A stretch of DNA of 37,257 bases from DATEBA01 sp035288045 (lineage in GTDB: Bacteria > Actinomycetota > UBA4738 > HRBIN12), in NCBI GenBank assembly GCA_035288045.1, contig DATEBA010000045.1, forward strand, positions 1 through 37,257, given 5' to 3'. The notes under the pieces were generated by a model. The model made no database searches. It saw nothing but the letters and a program-made list of their open reading frames with translations, and was not told the origin of the DNA. Shown piece after piece: positions 23,781-30,906 of this stretch; within the stretch, counting starts at the first letter, position 1; each line of letters begins with the position of its first letter. A program made the translations under genes and the position numbers.

Positions 23781-24707
23781 TCACGGAGCTCTGACGCCCC
23801 GTTCGGCCAGCGGGACGAGGTCGGCAGCTTCGGCTTCGATCGCGTCACGGTCCCGCAAGCGCTTGAGCCACGCGAACGGCAGGCCGCTGCGACCGACGGC
23901 CGCCCCGAGGAGGGCCCCGGCGACGGCAGCGTTCGTGTCGGTGTCTCCCCCGAGCGCGACGACGTGCCGGAGCCCGGCTTCGGCGTCGTCGAACCGCAGC
24001 GCTGCCTGCAGCCCGACGCCCGCGGCGAAGAGGCAGAACCCCATGTCGGGACCGTCGACGGGGCGCGCCGCGCCCACTTCCTCGACCAGGAACTCGAGCT
24101 CCTCGGCGCCCTCGCGTCCCGCGGTCGACTGCAGCGCGTCGGCCACGGCCGCCTCGCGCGCCTCTCCGCGAACGAGCGCGGCCACGGCCAGCGTCACGGC
24201 CAGCGTTGAGGTCCGGCACCGCCCGTCGAAGTGGGTCAGCGCCGACAGTCGCGGGGCCAGCTCGTGAAGACGCGTGGGTCGGTTCGCATAGGCGATCCCA
24301 AGCGGTCCGCAGTACATCACCGAGCCGTTCCCGGCCGACACCTCCGGGCCTCGCTCCTCCCACACGGCCCGGGCAGCCTCGGCAGCCGGCTCTCCCCGAG
24401 TCGCGCGCGCGAGCACCTTCCGAGTCAGGCTCCCGACGTCGGGCGGGTCGCTCGCGAGCCACTCAACGTGTCGACGGATCAGATCGTCCTCGTCGAGGCC
24501 GCCGCACGCGGCCAGGCTCCAGGCGAGGTTCCGCGCCATCGCGGTGTCGTCCGTCGTCGAGCCCGGCGGGAGCCCCGTCCAGGGCAGCTCGAGGCCCGGA
24601 ACCGGATCCGGGACCTCGTTCGCACGACGGAACTCGAACGGGGCGCCGAGCGCGTCGCCCAGCGCGAGCCCGAGGAAGCTGCCGATCACCCGGTCTGCCA
24701 GGTCCAT
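23781..24707 (-). CDS. ADP-ribosylglycohydrolase family protein
   Basis: A 308 aa all-helical hydrolase of the DraG/ARH family, which removes ADP-ribose from modified targets using two magnesium ions. The metal-binding motifs are STTDDT (50-55) and GGDTDTNAAVAGALLGA (about 253-269). An N-terminal GSFLGLALGDALGAPFEF is also typical. The target is unknown: no ADP-ribosyltransferase is seen in the window and nitrogenase genes are absent, so a role as a classical DraG is unsupported. The ATG at 24707 is preceded by TAGCAT with a 6 nt spacing. The 187 bp beyond its 3' end (23594-23780) hold the leader of the reductase operon; I see no gene there. Confidence 0.88.
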   Translation of the reverse strand: MDLADRVIGSFLGLALGDALGAPFEFRRANEVPDPVPGLELPWTGLPPGSTTDDTAMARNLAWSLAACGGLDEDDLIRRHVEWLASDPPDVGSLTRKVLARATRGEPAAEAARAVWEERGPEVSAGNGSVMYCGPLGIAYANRPTRLHELAPRLSALTHFDGRCRTSTLAVTLAVAALVRGEAREAAVADALQSTAGREGAEELEFLVEEVGAARPVDGPDMGFCLFAAGVGLQAALRFDDAEAGLRHVVALGGDTDTNAAVAGALLGAAVGRSGLPFAWLKRLRDRDAIEAEAADLVPLAERGVRAP

Positions 24708-24713
24708 CCACGG

Positions 24714-24719
24714 ATGCTA
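24714..24719 (-). promoter_or_regulatory. -10-like hexamer TAGCAT ahead of the ADP-ribosylglycohydrolase gene
   Basis: TAGCAT on the minus strand is followed by 6 nt and the ATG at 24707. No Shine-Dalgarno sequence. Confidence 0.4.
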
Positions 24720-24750
24720 CCGAGGAAGGTCGGCTCGCCCGGTCGCTTGG

Positions 24751-24756
24751 TACGCT
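24751..24756 (+). promoter_or_regulatory. -10-like hexamer TACGCT ahead of rpsD
   Basis: TACGCT is followed by 10 nt and the ATG at 24767, so the leader would be about 3 nt. That leaves no room for an S4-binding leader as in some other bacteria. Confidence 0.4.
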
Positions 24757-24766
24757 GGACGGCCGC

Positions 24767-25369
24767 ATGGACAAGATCGGACCACGTCATCGCATGTGCC
24801 GTCGGGTCGGCGCCGCCCTTTGCGGGCGCCCGAACTGCCCGGCCAACAAGCGTCCCTACCCGCCCGGTCAGCACGGCCGCGGCCGCAGGCGCATCTCCGA
24901 GTACCAGACCCGGCTCCTGGAGAAGCAGAAGCTCCGCGCGATCTACGGGATCGGGGAGCGCCAGATGCGACGATACTACGAGCACGCGACCCGAAGGATC
25001 GGCCATACGGGCGAGGAGCTGATCCGGCAGCTCGAGACGCGGCTCGACACCATCACCCTCCGTCTCGGGTTCTCTCTGACGACGCGCCAGGCCCGCCAGC
25101 TCGTCTCGCACGGCCACGTTAGGGTCGACGGCAAGCGCATCGACGTCCCGAGCGCCCAGGTGAGACCGGGCCAGACGATCCAGCTCTCCGACAAGGCCAG
25201 GAGCTTCATCTCCGTCCGCGAGGCGCTCGAGATCACGCCGGATCCTCCGCCCTACCTGTATCGGAACAAGGAACAGGTCGAGGGAACGCTCTCGCGCATG
25301 CCAGAGAGAGGCGAGGTCCCGCTTCCGGTCGAGGTCGAGGAGCGGCTCGTGGTCGAGTTCTACTCCTGA
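24767..25369 (+). CDS. rpsD: 30S ribosomal protein S4
   Basis: A 200 aa S4 protein that binds 16S rRNA early in small-subunit assembly. KRPYPPGQHGRGRRR (28-42), EKQKLRAIYGIGERQ (about 51-65) and the S4 domain TRQARQLVSHGHVRVDGKRIDVPS are intact, and the C terminus VEFYS is typical. The N terminus has three cysteines (C11, C19, C24) where zinc-binding S4 proteins have four, so zinc binding may be partial or lost. The gene stands alone, rather than in the rpsM-rpsK-rpsD-rpoA operon found in many bacteria. The frame is open upstream, but the ATG at 24767 matches the family start. Confidence 0.95.
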   Translation: MDKIGPRHRMCRRVGAALCGRPNCPANKRPYPPGQHGRGRRRISEYQTRLLEKQKLRAIYGIGERQMRRYYEHATRRIGHTGEELIRQLETRLDTITLRLGFSLTTRQARQLVSHGHVRVDGKRIDVPSAQVRPGQTIQLSDKARSFISVREALEITPDPPPYLYRNKEQVEGTLSRMPERGEVPLPVEVEERLVVEFYS

Positions 25370-25379
25370 CTACTCCCCA

Positions 25380-25877
25380 CTATTCGTAGAGCTCCCGAAG
25401 CTCCCGCGCCGCCTGCTCCATCGAGCCCAGGATCTTCCGCGCCGTCTCCGGTGGGATCGTCGACTCCACGGTCGAGCTGTACAGGTCCTCCTCCTCCTCG
25501 AAGTGCACGCGCACGACCGTGTGCAGCCCGTAGAGCACACGGCGAAGCTCCTGCTCCTGGCGCGGGGAGGTGCCGAGCGAACCTCGCAGTCGCGCGACCT
25601 CGTCGGCGAAGCGCCCGAGCTCGACGTGGCAGCGGTTCATCCGCACGGTGACCTCCGGCGTTCCGGACACCTGCCGGACCACGGGGTAGAGCACCCGCCC
25701 CTCGGCCACCGCGTGTGGAATCAGCTTGTGCGAGAGGAACTCGTGGATCTCGTCGAGCATGGCCCGCATCGCCCCCGGCGGGAACTCACCGACACCGTCG
25801 GCGGCCTTGCGGATCAGGTCCAGGTACGGCACGAACTCGGCGTGCTCGTCGTGGAGGGTTTGCTTCGTGGTCGTCAT
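25380..25877 (-). CDS. Hemerythrin HHE domain protein
   Basis: A 165 aa four-helix bundle expected to carry a non-heme di-iron centre. Candidate ligands include H9/H12, H45 and H50 (HEFLSH), H55 with E59 (HAVAE), H84, and H125 with E129 (HFEEEE). Such proteins bind oxygen, sense redox state or store iron; the role here is not shown. The ATG at 25877 has GGAGG upstream (about 25887-25895). A paralogue of similar length lies 98 bp upstream on the same strand. It ends 10 bp from the convergent rpsD. Confidence 0.85.
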   Translation of the reverse strand: MTTTKQTLHDEHAEFVPYLDLIRKAADGVGEFPPGAMRAMLDEIHEFLSHKLIPHAVAEGRVLYPVVRQVSGTPEVTVRMNRCHVELGRFADEVARLRGSLGTSPRQEQELRRVLYGLHTVVRVHFEEEEDLYSSTVESTIPPETARKILGSMEQAARELRELYE

Positions 25878-25975
25878 CGGAGGCCTCCTCCGGAAGCTGG
25901 CACCACCTCAAGCGTAGGCAGGGGCGAGGGCCCTCATAGCGGCCATGTGACCCGCGGCCGGGGGGACCCGCCGGA

Positions 25976-26485
25976 TCAGCGCATGAGGCCCTGGCGGACG
26001 GCCTTGGCGACGAGCTCCATCGACCCGAACAGCTCGTCGGCCTCCTCGGGGCTCAACCGCTCGTCGAGGATGGGCAGATAGATCTCCTCCTCCTCGGCGA
26101 AGTGGACGCGGACCAGCGCGTAGAGCCCGTAGAGGACGCGGCGAAGATCTAGCTCGACCTCCGCCGGCCGACGACCTTCGGCCAGCTCGACCCGCAGCTC
26201 ACCGAGCTCCTCCGCCAGACGAACGACCTCGACGTGGTCGAGGCTCATGGTCGCCGTCGCCCGCGGCGCGCCCATCAGCTCGGCAACCTTCGGGTAGAGA
26301 ACGCGATCCTCAGCCACGGCGTGCGGCATGAGGTGACGCGTGAGGAACCCGTGGATCGAGTCCACCTCGCGACGCAGCTCGTCCTCCGTCAGCACGCCGA
26401 CGCCGTCCGCGATCGTCCGGAGGCGTTCGATGTGGGGCAGGAGGTCCAGGTGCTCCTTCCGCAGCGGTGCCGTCACGGTTCTCAC
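25976..26485 (-). CDS. Hemerythrin HHE domain protein (paralogue)
   Basis: A 169 aa paralogue of the next gene, sharing HAVAE-RVLYP, the LRRVLYGL-VRVHF segment and the acidic EEEE run. The two probably arose by tandem duplication. The start is the GTG at 26485, with GGAGG at 26493-26497 (7 nt spacing); a second GTG at 26476 is possible. The longer frame upstream includes the ribosome-binding site and was rejected. It lies 88 bp downstream of the TetR gene on the same strand, so read-through from the lipid operon is possible but unproven. Confidence 0.85.
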   Translation of the reverse strand: MRTVTAPLRKEHLDLLPHIERLRTIADGVGVLTEDELRREVDSIHGFLTRHLMPHAVAEDRVLYPKVAELMGAPRATATMSLDHVEVVRLAEELGELRVELAEGRRPAEVELDLRRVLYGLYALVRVHFAEEEEIYLPILDERLSPEEADELFGSMELVAKAVRQGLMR

Positions 26486-26573
26486 GACTCCTCCTCCTTC
26501 CTTCCTTCCGGACGCCACCGTAAGTCCGCCCCCATGGAGGGCCATCGGGCCGTTCTACCCACCTGCGCCGGGA

Positions 26574-27203
26574 CTAGCGCGATGCCCGGGAGGCGTCTTC
26601 CCCGGGAACCAGCGCGCTCCGGACGAACGCCACGACCTCGCGCTCGCGCCGGCGGAGGGAGGCCCGGCTCTTGTCGGCTCCAACGACCGCGCGAAGCACG
26701 CTTGCCTCCGTGAGCGAGCCTACGACGGCCGTGTAAAGGGTGAACAGGAGCAGCGCAGGGTCCTGGCGCCGGATCTCGCCGGCGTCCATCGCTCGATCGA
26801 GGAAAGCGATCGCGCGTCTGCGGAGCGGGTCGAGCGCCGCCGCGAACCGCTGAAAGGCGTCGGGGCCGAGGCGTCCCGCCTCGCGCACGAACGCAGGGAA
26901 CTCCGGCCACTGCTGCGCGAGCGCGAACACCGAGTGGATCACCGCCTCGGCCCGGTCCCAGGTGGCGTCCTTGCCGGAGAGTGCGTCCTCGAGCGCGTGA
27001 GCGAGGCGCTCCCCCGCCGCCGACATGCATGCCTCGAGCAGGGCGTCCTTCGTCGGGAAGTAATAGAGGAGCGTCTGCTTGCGGACACCGACGGCTGAAG
27101 CGACGGCGTCCAGGCTCGTCCCGTTGTACCCCTCCTTGCCGAAGAGGCGGATGGCCTCGTCGATGAGGACCTTGCGCCGTCGCTCGCCCCCGGTCCGGCT
27201 CAT
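26574..27203 (-). CDS. TetR-family transcriptional regulator
   Basis: A 209 aa repressor-type protein. Residues about 10-58 form the TetR DNA-binding domain (EAIRLFGKEGYNGTSLDAVA, then SAVGVRKQTLLYYFPTKDAL). The C-terminal part is the ligand-binding and dimerisation domain; many relatives bind acyl-CoAs or other lipids. The ATG at 27203 overlaps the plsC-like stop by 4 nt (ATGA), placing it last in the five-gene operon. The palindrome in the operon promoter (33203-33218) is the obvious candidate operator, so feedback control of the operon is likely by inference. Confidence 0.92.
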   Translation of the reverse strand: MSRTGGERRRKVLIDEAIRLFGKEGYNGTSLDAVASAVGVRKQTLLYYFPTKDALLEACMSAAGERLAHALEDALSGKDATWDRAEAVIHSVFALAQQWPEFPAFVREAGRLGPDAFQRFAAALDPLRRRAIAFLDRAMDAGEIRRQDPALLLFTLYTAVVGSLTEASVLRAVVGADKSRASLRRREREVVAFVRSALVPGEDASRASR

Positions 27204-28108
27204 CGCCGCCAGGCGGGCCGTCGTCCGCGCCGAGGGAGCGATCGCGAGGCCTCCCACGCGCGGAGCCACCGCGGGCCCTCCGGGCCGGACGGCGCCGGGG
27301 TCTCCCCACGCTCGGCGCGCCGCACCGATTCGAACCACGTCGTCGAATCCTCGTCGAAGAGCTCGGCAACCGCCTGGAACATCCTGCGGGTCAGCGAGCG
27401 GTGGTCCTCATCCTCCCCGGGATGTAGCGGTCGGCCGAACCGGACGGAGATCGCCAGGCGCCCCGGCCGGGGCCAGTTCCGGCCCTTCGGCATCGCGGCG
27501 TACGCGCCGCGGATCGCGATCGGCACGACCGGCACCGCGTGCTGGACGGCCAGACGCGCCGCGCCGGTGCGGAACCGCTGCATCCACCCGTCGGGCGAGC
27601 GCGTCCCCTCGGGGAACACGATGAGGCTCCAACCGTCGTGCAGCATGTGGGAGGCATCCGTAGCCCCGTGCCCTCGACCGGTGCGGTCTATCGGGAACGC
27701 GTTGTAGACGAGCGCGGTGAAGATCGACCTCCACCACGTATCGAAGAAGTAGTCGGCGGCCGCGCCCGTCGCGGTCTTCTCCCGCCACTTCCTCGGCAAC
27801 GAGGTCATGATGAGCGACGCATCGAGATGGCTCGTGTGGTTGCTGACGAGGATGACCGGCCCTTCCAGCCCCTCGAGGTTCTCAAGGCCGTGGACCTTCG
27901 GCGCGGTTTCGTTCCGCACGAGCGGCCGGAGGCCGTACGACAGGAGCACCTCGCGCGCGGCCTTCGCGACCGGCGTCCGCGCCCAAGCGGTCGGAAACTG
28001 TCCCCGAAGGCGGGTCGGCGTGTGTCTCGAGGCCGAGCGAGGCACGAGCGTGCGCCGCCCCCACCGCCAGCCCTTGGCGACGTCGCGGAGGTCGCCCCAG
28101 GCCCCCAT
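27200..28108 (-). CDS. Lysophospholipid acyltransferase, PlsC/AGPAT family
   Basis: A 302 aa acyltransferase of the 1-acyl-glycerol-3-phosphate type. The catalytic H-x4-D motif is in SNHTSHLDA (H91, D96). The FPEGTRSPDG motif (about 169-178), which binds the acceptor phosphate, is intact, as is VPIAIRGAY further on. It should move an acyl chain from acyl-CoA or acyl-ACP to a lysophospholipid-like acceptor at the membrane. The N-terminal 70 residues are basic, and there is a basic, Arg-rich tail. The ATG at 28108 overlaps the LarA-homologue stop by one base (TGATG), and its own stop overlaps the TetR start. Confidence 0.9.
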   Translation of the reverse strand: MGAWGDLRDVAKGWRWGRRTLVPRSASRHTPTRLRGQFPTAWARTPVAKAAREVLLSYGLRPLVRNETAPKVHGLENLEGLEGPVILVSNHTSHLDASLIMTSLPRKWREKTATGAAADYFFDTWWRSIFTALVYNAFPIDRTGRGHGATDASHMLHDGWSLIVFPEGTRSPDGWMQRFRTGAARLAVQHAVPVVPIAIRGAYAAMPKGRNWPRPGRLAISVRFGRPLHPGEDEDHRSLTRRMFQAVAELFDEDSTTWFESVRRAERGETPAPSGPEGPRWLRAWEASRSLPRRGRRPAWRR

Positions 28109-29694
28109 CAGCGAACCTCTGCGATCGCGAGTGGCGGAACGTGGAGGTATGTGATCGACGGGCTGGCCCCGACGGTGTCGGTCGCCATCTCGAGAGCGTC
28201 GCGGAACGACGAGGCCGTCCTGTAGCCCATGCGAGCGCACGAACGCGGATCGCCGCCGACGACTATGACGTCCGCGGCGTGGTCCATCCCGTGCGCGCCC
28301 CAGTACCACATGTAGAACGGGTGAACGCCGTGGTACGCGTGGCTGGTCCGATACAGGTGGACGTACCAGGGGTCGGTCGCGTAGCGCTCCTCGAACTTGG
28401 ACTCGATCGTCTTCGGATCTGCCGTCTCCACGAGGACCTCCTCGAAGAAGTCGACGTAGGAAGGGTGATGGATCTGGTGGAACTCCCAGGGCACGGGGTG
28501 GAACATGATGACCGCCCCGCCCTGCCGCACGAGCGGCTGGTTCCTGTACATGTTGAACAGGTACCCGAGCCCGAGGCAGTGCACGAGTATCGGGTTCATG
28601 ATCGAGTTCACGTTGTAGGGACCCACGTAGGGCACCCCGAGCACGAGCACGTCGCTCTGGCCACCCACCTCGACCAGCTGCTGGCGGTACAGGTTCGCCA
28701 GGGTTCGCTCGTGAACGGCCTCGGTCTCGCCGGCGTTCACACCGGTGACCCCGTAAGGCGCCTCGATCCGTCGCCACACCTCGCGCCGCACCCGCGGCGG
28801 CGCGAGCTCGTTCGCGCGCTTGGCGGCCAGGAACAGCGCCTGGTCCTTGAGGGACCACTCCCACTCGCGCTTGTTCAGGAAGCCGAACTGCGACGGGAAG
28901 GTCTGGCTGTTAAGCGTCGTCTCGATCGCGAAGATCCTGACGCCGTTGTCCCGCAGCACGTGCCCCATCCGCGTGGCCGAGTCGTGGATCGCCGAGCGGC
29001 CCGGCCTCGGGTCCATGTAAGACCGCGAATGCAGCATCGTGTGGACGTTGTGGTGATGGCGGAGGCTACGGTAGCCGGCCAGCCCGATCGCGACGGACTT
29101 GTGGCCGCCGTCCATCGCCACCAGGTTGATGTTCACGTACACGATCAGGTCGGACTCCGCGGCGCGTTTGGAGATCTCGACCACCTCGCCCTCGTCGGTC
29201 GTGCCGATCTCGAGCAGGCTGCCGGGCTCCTCGGCGTCGAAGTTGTAGAGGTCCTTCGGGTAGAACGAGCGGAACACGCGCTCGCCGACCATCCGCTTGA
29301 TCTCGTCGGCCGTCATCCGGCGGTGGAGCGCGGTCGCGACGATGATCTTCGCGTCGTCGACGCCGTTCCGCGCGGCGGCCTCGACCACCTGCTCGAGGAT
29401 CCTCTGACGGATGTCGGGGGTCTTCATCGGGGGGAGCGGGATCGAGATGTCGTCGACCGCGATCGTCAGCCGCATCCCGGGCTTCAAGAGCTCCGAGAGC
29501 GGCTCGGATCCGACGGGGTTCTCGAGCGCGTGGCGGATCGCGGCGCCGACGTCCTTGATGCCGGGGAGCGGGTCGGGCGGGTAGACCACCCGCGAGCCGA
29601 GCGGGAACCGCTGTAGGCGGAACCCCTCTCCCTCGTGAACGAGGACCGGCGGCGTCCGCTCGTCCACCTCCAACACGAAACCGGGTCTCGGCAC
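28108..29694 (-). CDS. Lactate racemase (LarA) homologue
   Basis: A 528 aa LarA-like protein (DUF2088 fold), about 100 residues longer than lactate racemase. LarA uses a nickel-pincer cofactor (NPN) bound to a lysine. The matching features are ATALHR (H124), GGHKS (H198, K199) and a cluster RHHHNVH (212-218). The LarA D-x-T-R substrate motif reads DDISIP (81-86), so the arginine is missing and the substrate is probably not lactate. The NPN synthesis genes larB, larC and larE are not in the window. The GTG start has AGGAGGAA immediately upstream, 9 bp after the dehydrogenase stop. Its place in a lipid operon suggests a 2-hydroxy acid or related compound, but that is a guess. Confidence 0.75.
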   Translation of the reverse strand: MPRPGFVLEVDERTPPVLVHEGEGFRLQRFPLGSRVVYPPDPLPGIKDVGAAIRHALENPVGSEPLSELLKPGMRLTIAVDDISIPLPPMKTPDIRQRILEQVVEAAARNGVDDAKIIVATALHRRMTADEIKRMVGERVFRSFYPKDLYNFDAEEPGSLLEIGTTDEGEVVEISKRAAESDLIVYVNINLVAMDGGHKSVAIGLAGYRSLRHHHNVHTMLHSRSYMDPRPGRSAIHDSATRMGHVLRDNGVRIFAIETTLNSQTFPSQFGFLNKREWEWSLKDQALFLAAKRANELAPPRVRREVWRRIEAPYGVTGVNAGETEAVHERTLANLYRQQLVEVGGQSDVLVLGVPYVGPYNVNSIMNPILVHCLGLGYLFNMYRNQPLVRQGGAVIMFHPVPWEFHQIHHPSYVDFFEEVLVETADPKTIESKFEERYATDPWYVHLYRTSHAYHGVHPFYMWYWGAHGMDHAADVIVVGGDPRSCARMGYRTASSFRDALEMATDTVGASPSITYLHVPPLAIAEVR

Positions 29695-29703
29695 GGCTTC
29701 CTC

Positions 29704-30906
29704 CTAGCCTTCCCTCGGGTCGAACGCGACCTTGAGCGTCCCCAGACGCCCGGCCGCGAGCGCGTGGTCGATCGCCTCGCGCCACTCCTGCAACGGGTAC
29801 ACGGCGCCGACCAGGCTCTCCAGCGGAGCGTCCGAGGCGAGCTCGATGGCCAGTTCGAACGCCGAACGGGCCTCCCCGTCCACATGCTCGGTTCCACCCG
29901 TGTAGGCGCCGACGACCTCGAGCTCACGGAACCAGACCGGCGTGAGGTCCACTCCTGCGGCCGGGATCCCCGAGAGCACGACGCGCCCGCCGGCACGGGT
30001 GGCCCGAAGGGCGAGGTCGAGCGAGCCCTTCGAGCCGACGCAGTCGATCGCGACGTCGGCGCCGCCCAGGAGGAACGACGAGCCCCGCTCGGGCTTCAGC
30101 TTGAGAGCGCTGGTGGCGCGGCGGATCGCGTTCATTCCCTCGCCGGGTTCGACGACGTCCGTCGCTCCCAGCCGCCGCGCGAGCTCCCGCTGGGCGCCGT
30201 GCTTCGCCACGACCGTCACGCGGCCCGCAGGGGTCAGCTTGCGGAGCGCGAGAACCGCCAGGACGCCGATCGTCCCGGCCCCGACGACCAACACCTCGGC
30301 GTCGGGAGCCACGCTCGCCCGTAGCGCCGTGTGCACCGCGCACGCGAGCGGCTCAATGAGCACGGCCGCCTGGTCGTCGAGCGCGTCGGGGACCGGATGG
30401 AGCTGCGAGCGGTGGGCGGCGAAGATCCGGCCCCAGCCGCCGCCGGTGTCCTTGCAGTAGCCGGTCTGCAGCCCGGGCGAGACGTGCCCGAGCGTGACTC
30501 GATCGCAACGACCGGTGAAGCCGGCGGAACAGGCAGAGCAGGGCTCGAGCCCGCGGGCCCGGCAGCCGAGCACCGGCGAGAGCACCACCCGGGTGCCCGC
30601 CGCGAGATCGTCCACGCTGTCGACGAGCTCGCCGACCACCTCGTGGCCAGGCACGAACGGCAGCGACACGAGCGGCGAGAAGTAGAACGAGGACCTCCCC
30701 GAGAGCGTCGCGAGGTCGGAGCCGCAGATGCCCGAGAGCCGCGTCCTGACACGCGTCCAGCCGGGATCGGTCGGCTCGGGGTCCTTCCTGTTCACGAGGC
30801 GGATCGGAGCGAGCGGACCAGCGACGAGCCCGGGTGCCCGCCCGCTCATCGCTCGGGCCGCGAGGTACCGCGGGATCGACCGGTAGATCTCGAGCGCGAG
30901 GCTCAT
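29704..30906 (-). CDS. Zinc-dependent alcohol dehydrogenase, MDR family
   Basis: A 400 aa medium-chain dehydrogenase. Catalytic zinc ligands are C61 (GICGSD) and H88-E89 (GHEV). A structural zinc site is suggested by C115, C123, C126 and C134. The NAD(P)-binding loop is VVGAGTIGVLAV. It has an N-terminal extension of about 25 residues and an insertion (about 240-265) rich in charged residues. Substrate unknown; oxidation or reduction of a fatty alcohol/aldehyde would suit its position behind a fatty acyl-CoA reductase. The ATG at 30906 overlaps the upstream stop by 4 nt (ATGA). The frame runs on upstream, but that part lies inside the reductase gene. Confidence 0.85.
   Translation of the reverse strand: MSLALEIYRSIPRYLAARAMSGRAPGLVAGPLAPIRLVNRKDPEPTDPGWTRVRTRLSGICGSDLATLSGRSSFYFSPLVSLPFVPGHEVVGELVDSVDDLAAGTRVVLSPVLGCRARGLEPCSACSAGFTGRCDRVTLGHVSPGLQTGYCKDTGGGWGRIFAAHRSQLHPVPDALDDQAAVLIEPLACAVHTALRASVAPDAEVLVVGAGTIGVLAVLALRKLTPAGRVTVVAKHGAQRELARRLGATDVVEPGEGMNAIRRATSALKLKPERGSSFLLGGADVAIDCVGSKGSLDLALRATRAGGRVVLSGIPAAGVDLTPVWFRELEVVGAYTGGTEHVDGEARSAFELAIELASDAPLESLVGAVYPLQEWREAIDHALAAGRLGTLKVAFDPREG

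Noticed and set aside
28141..29616. Long plus-strand open frame (491 codons) opposite the LarA homologue
   Set aside because: It is rich in Arg, Val, His and Asp as expected of antisense to GC-rich coding DNA, and resembles no protein family.
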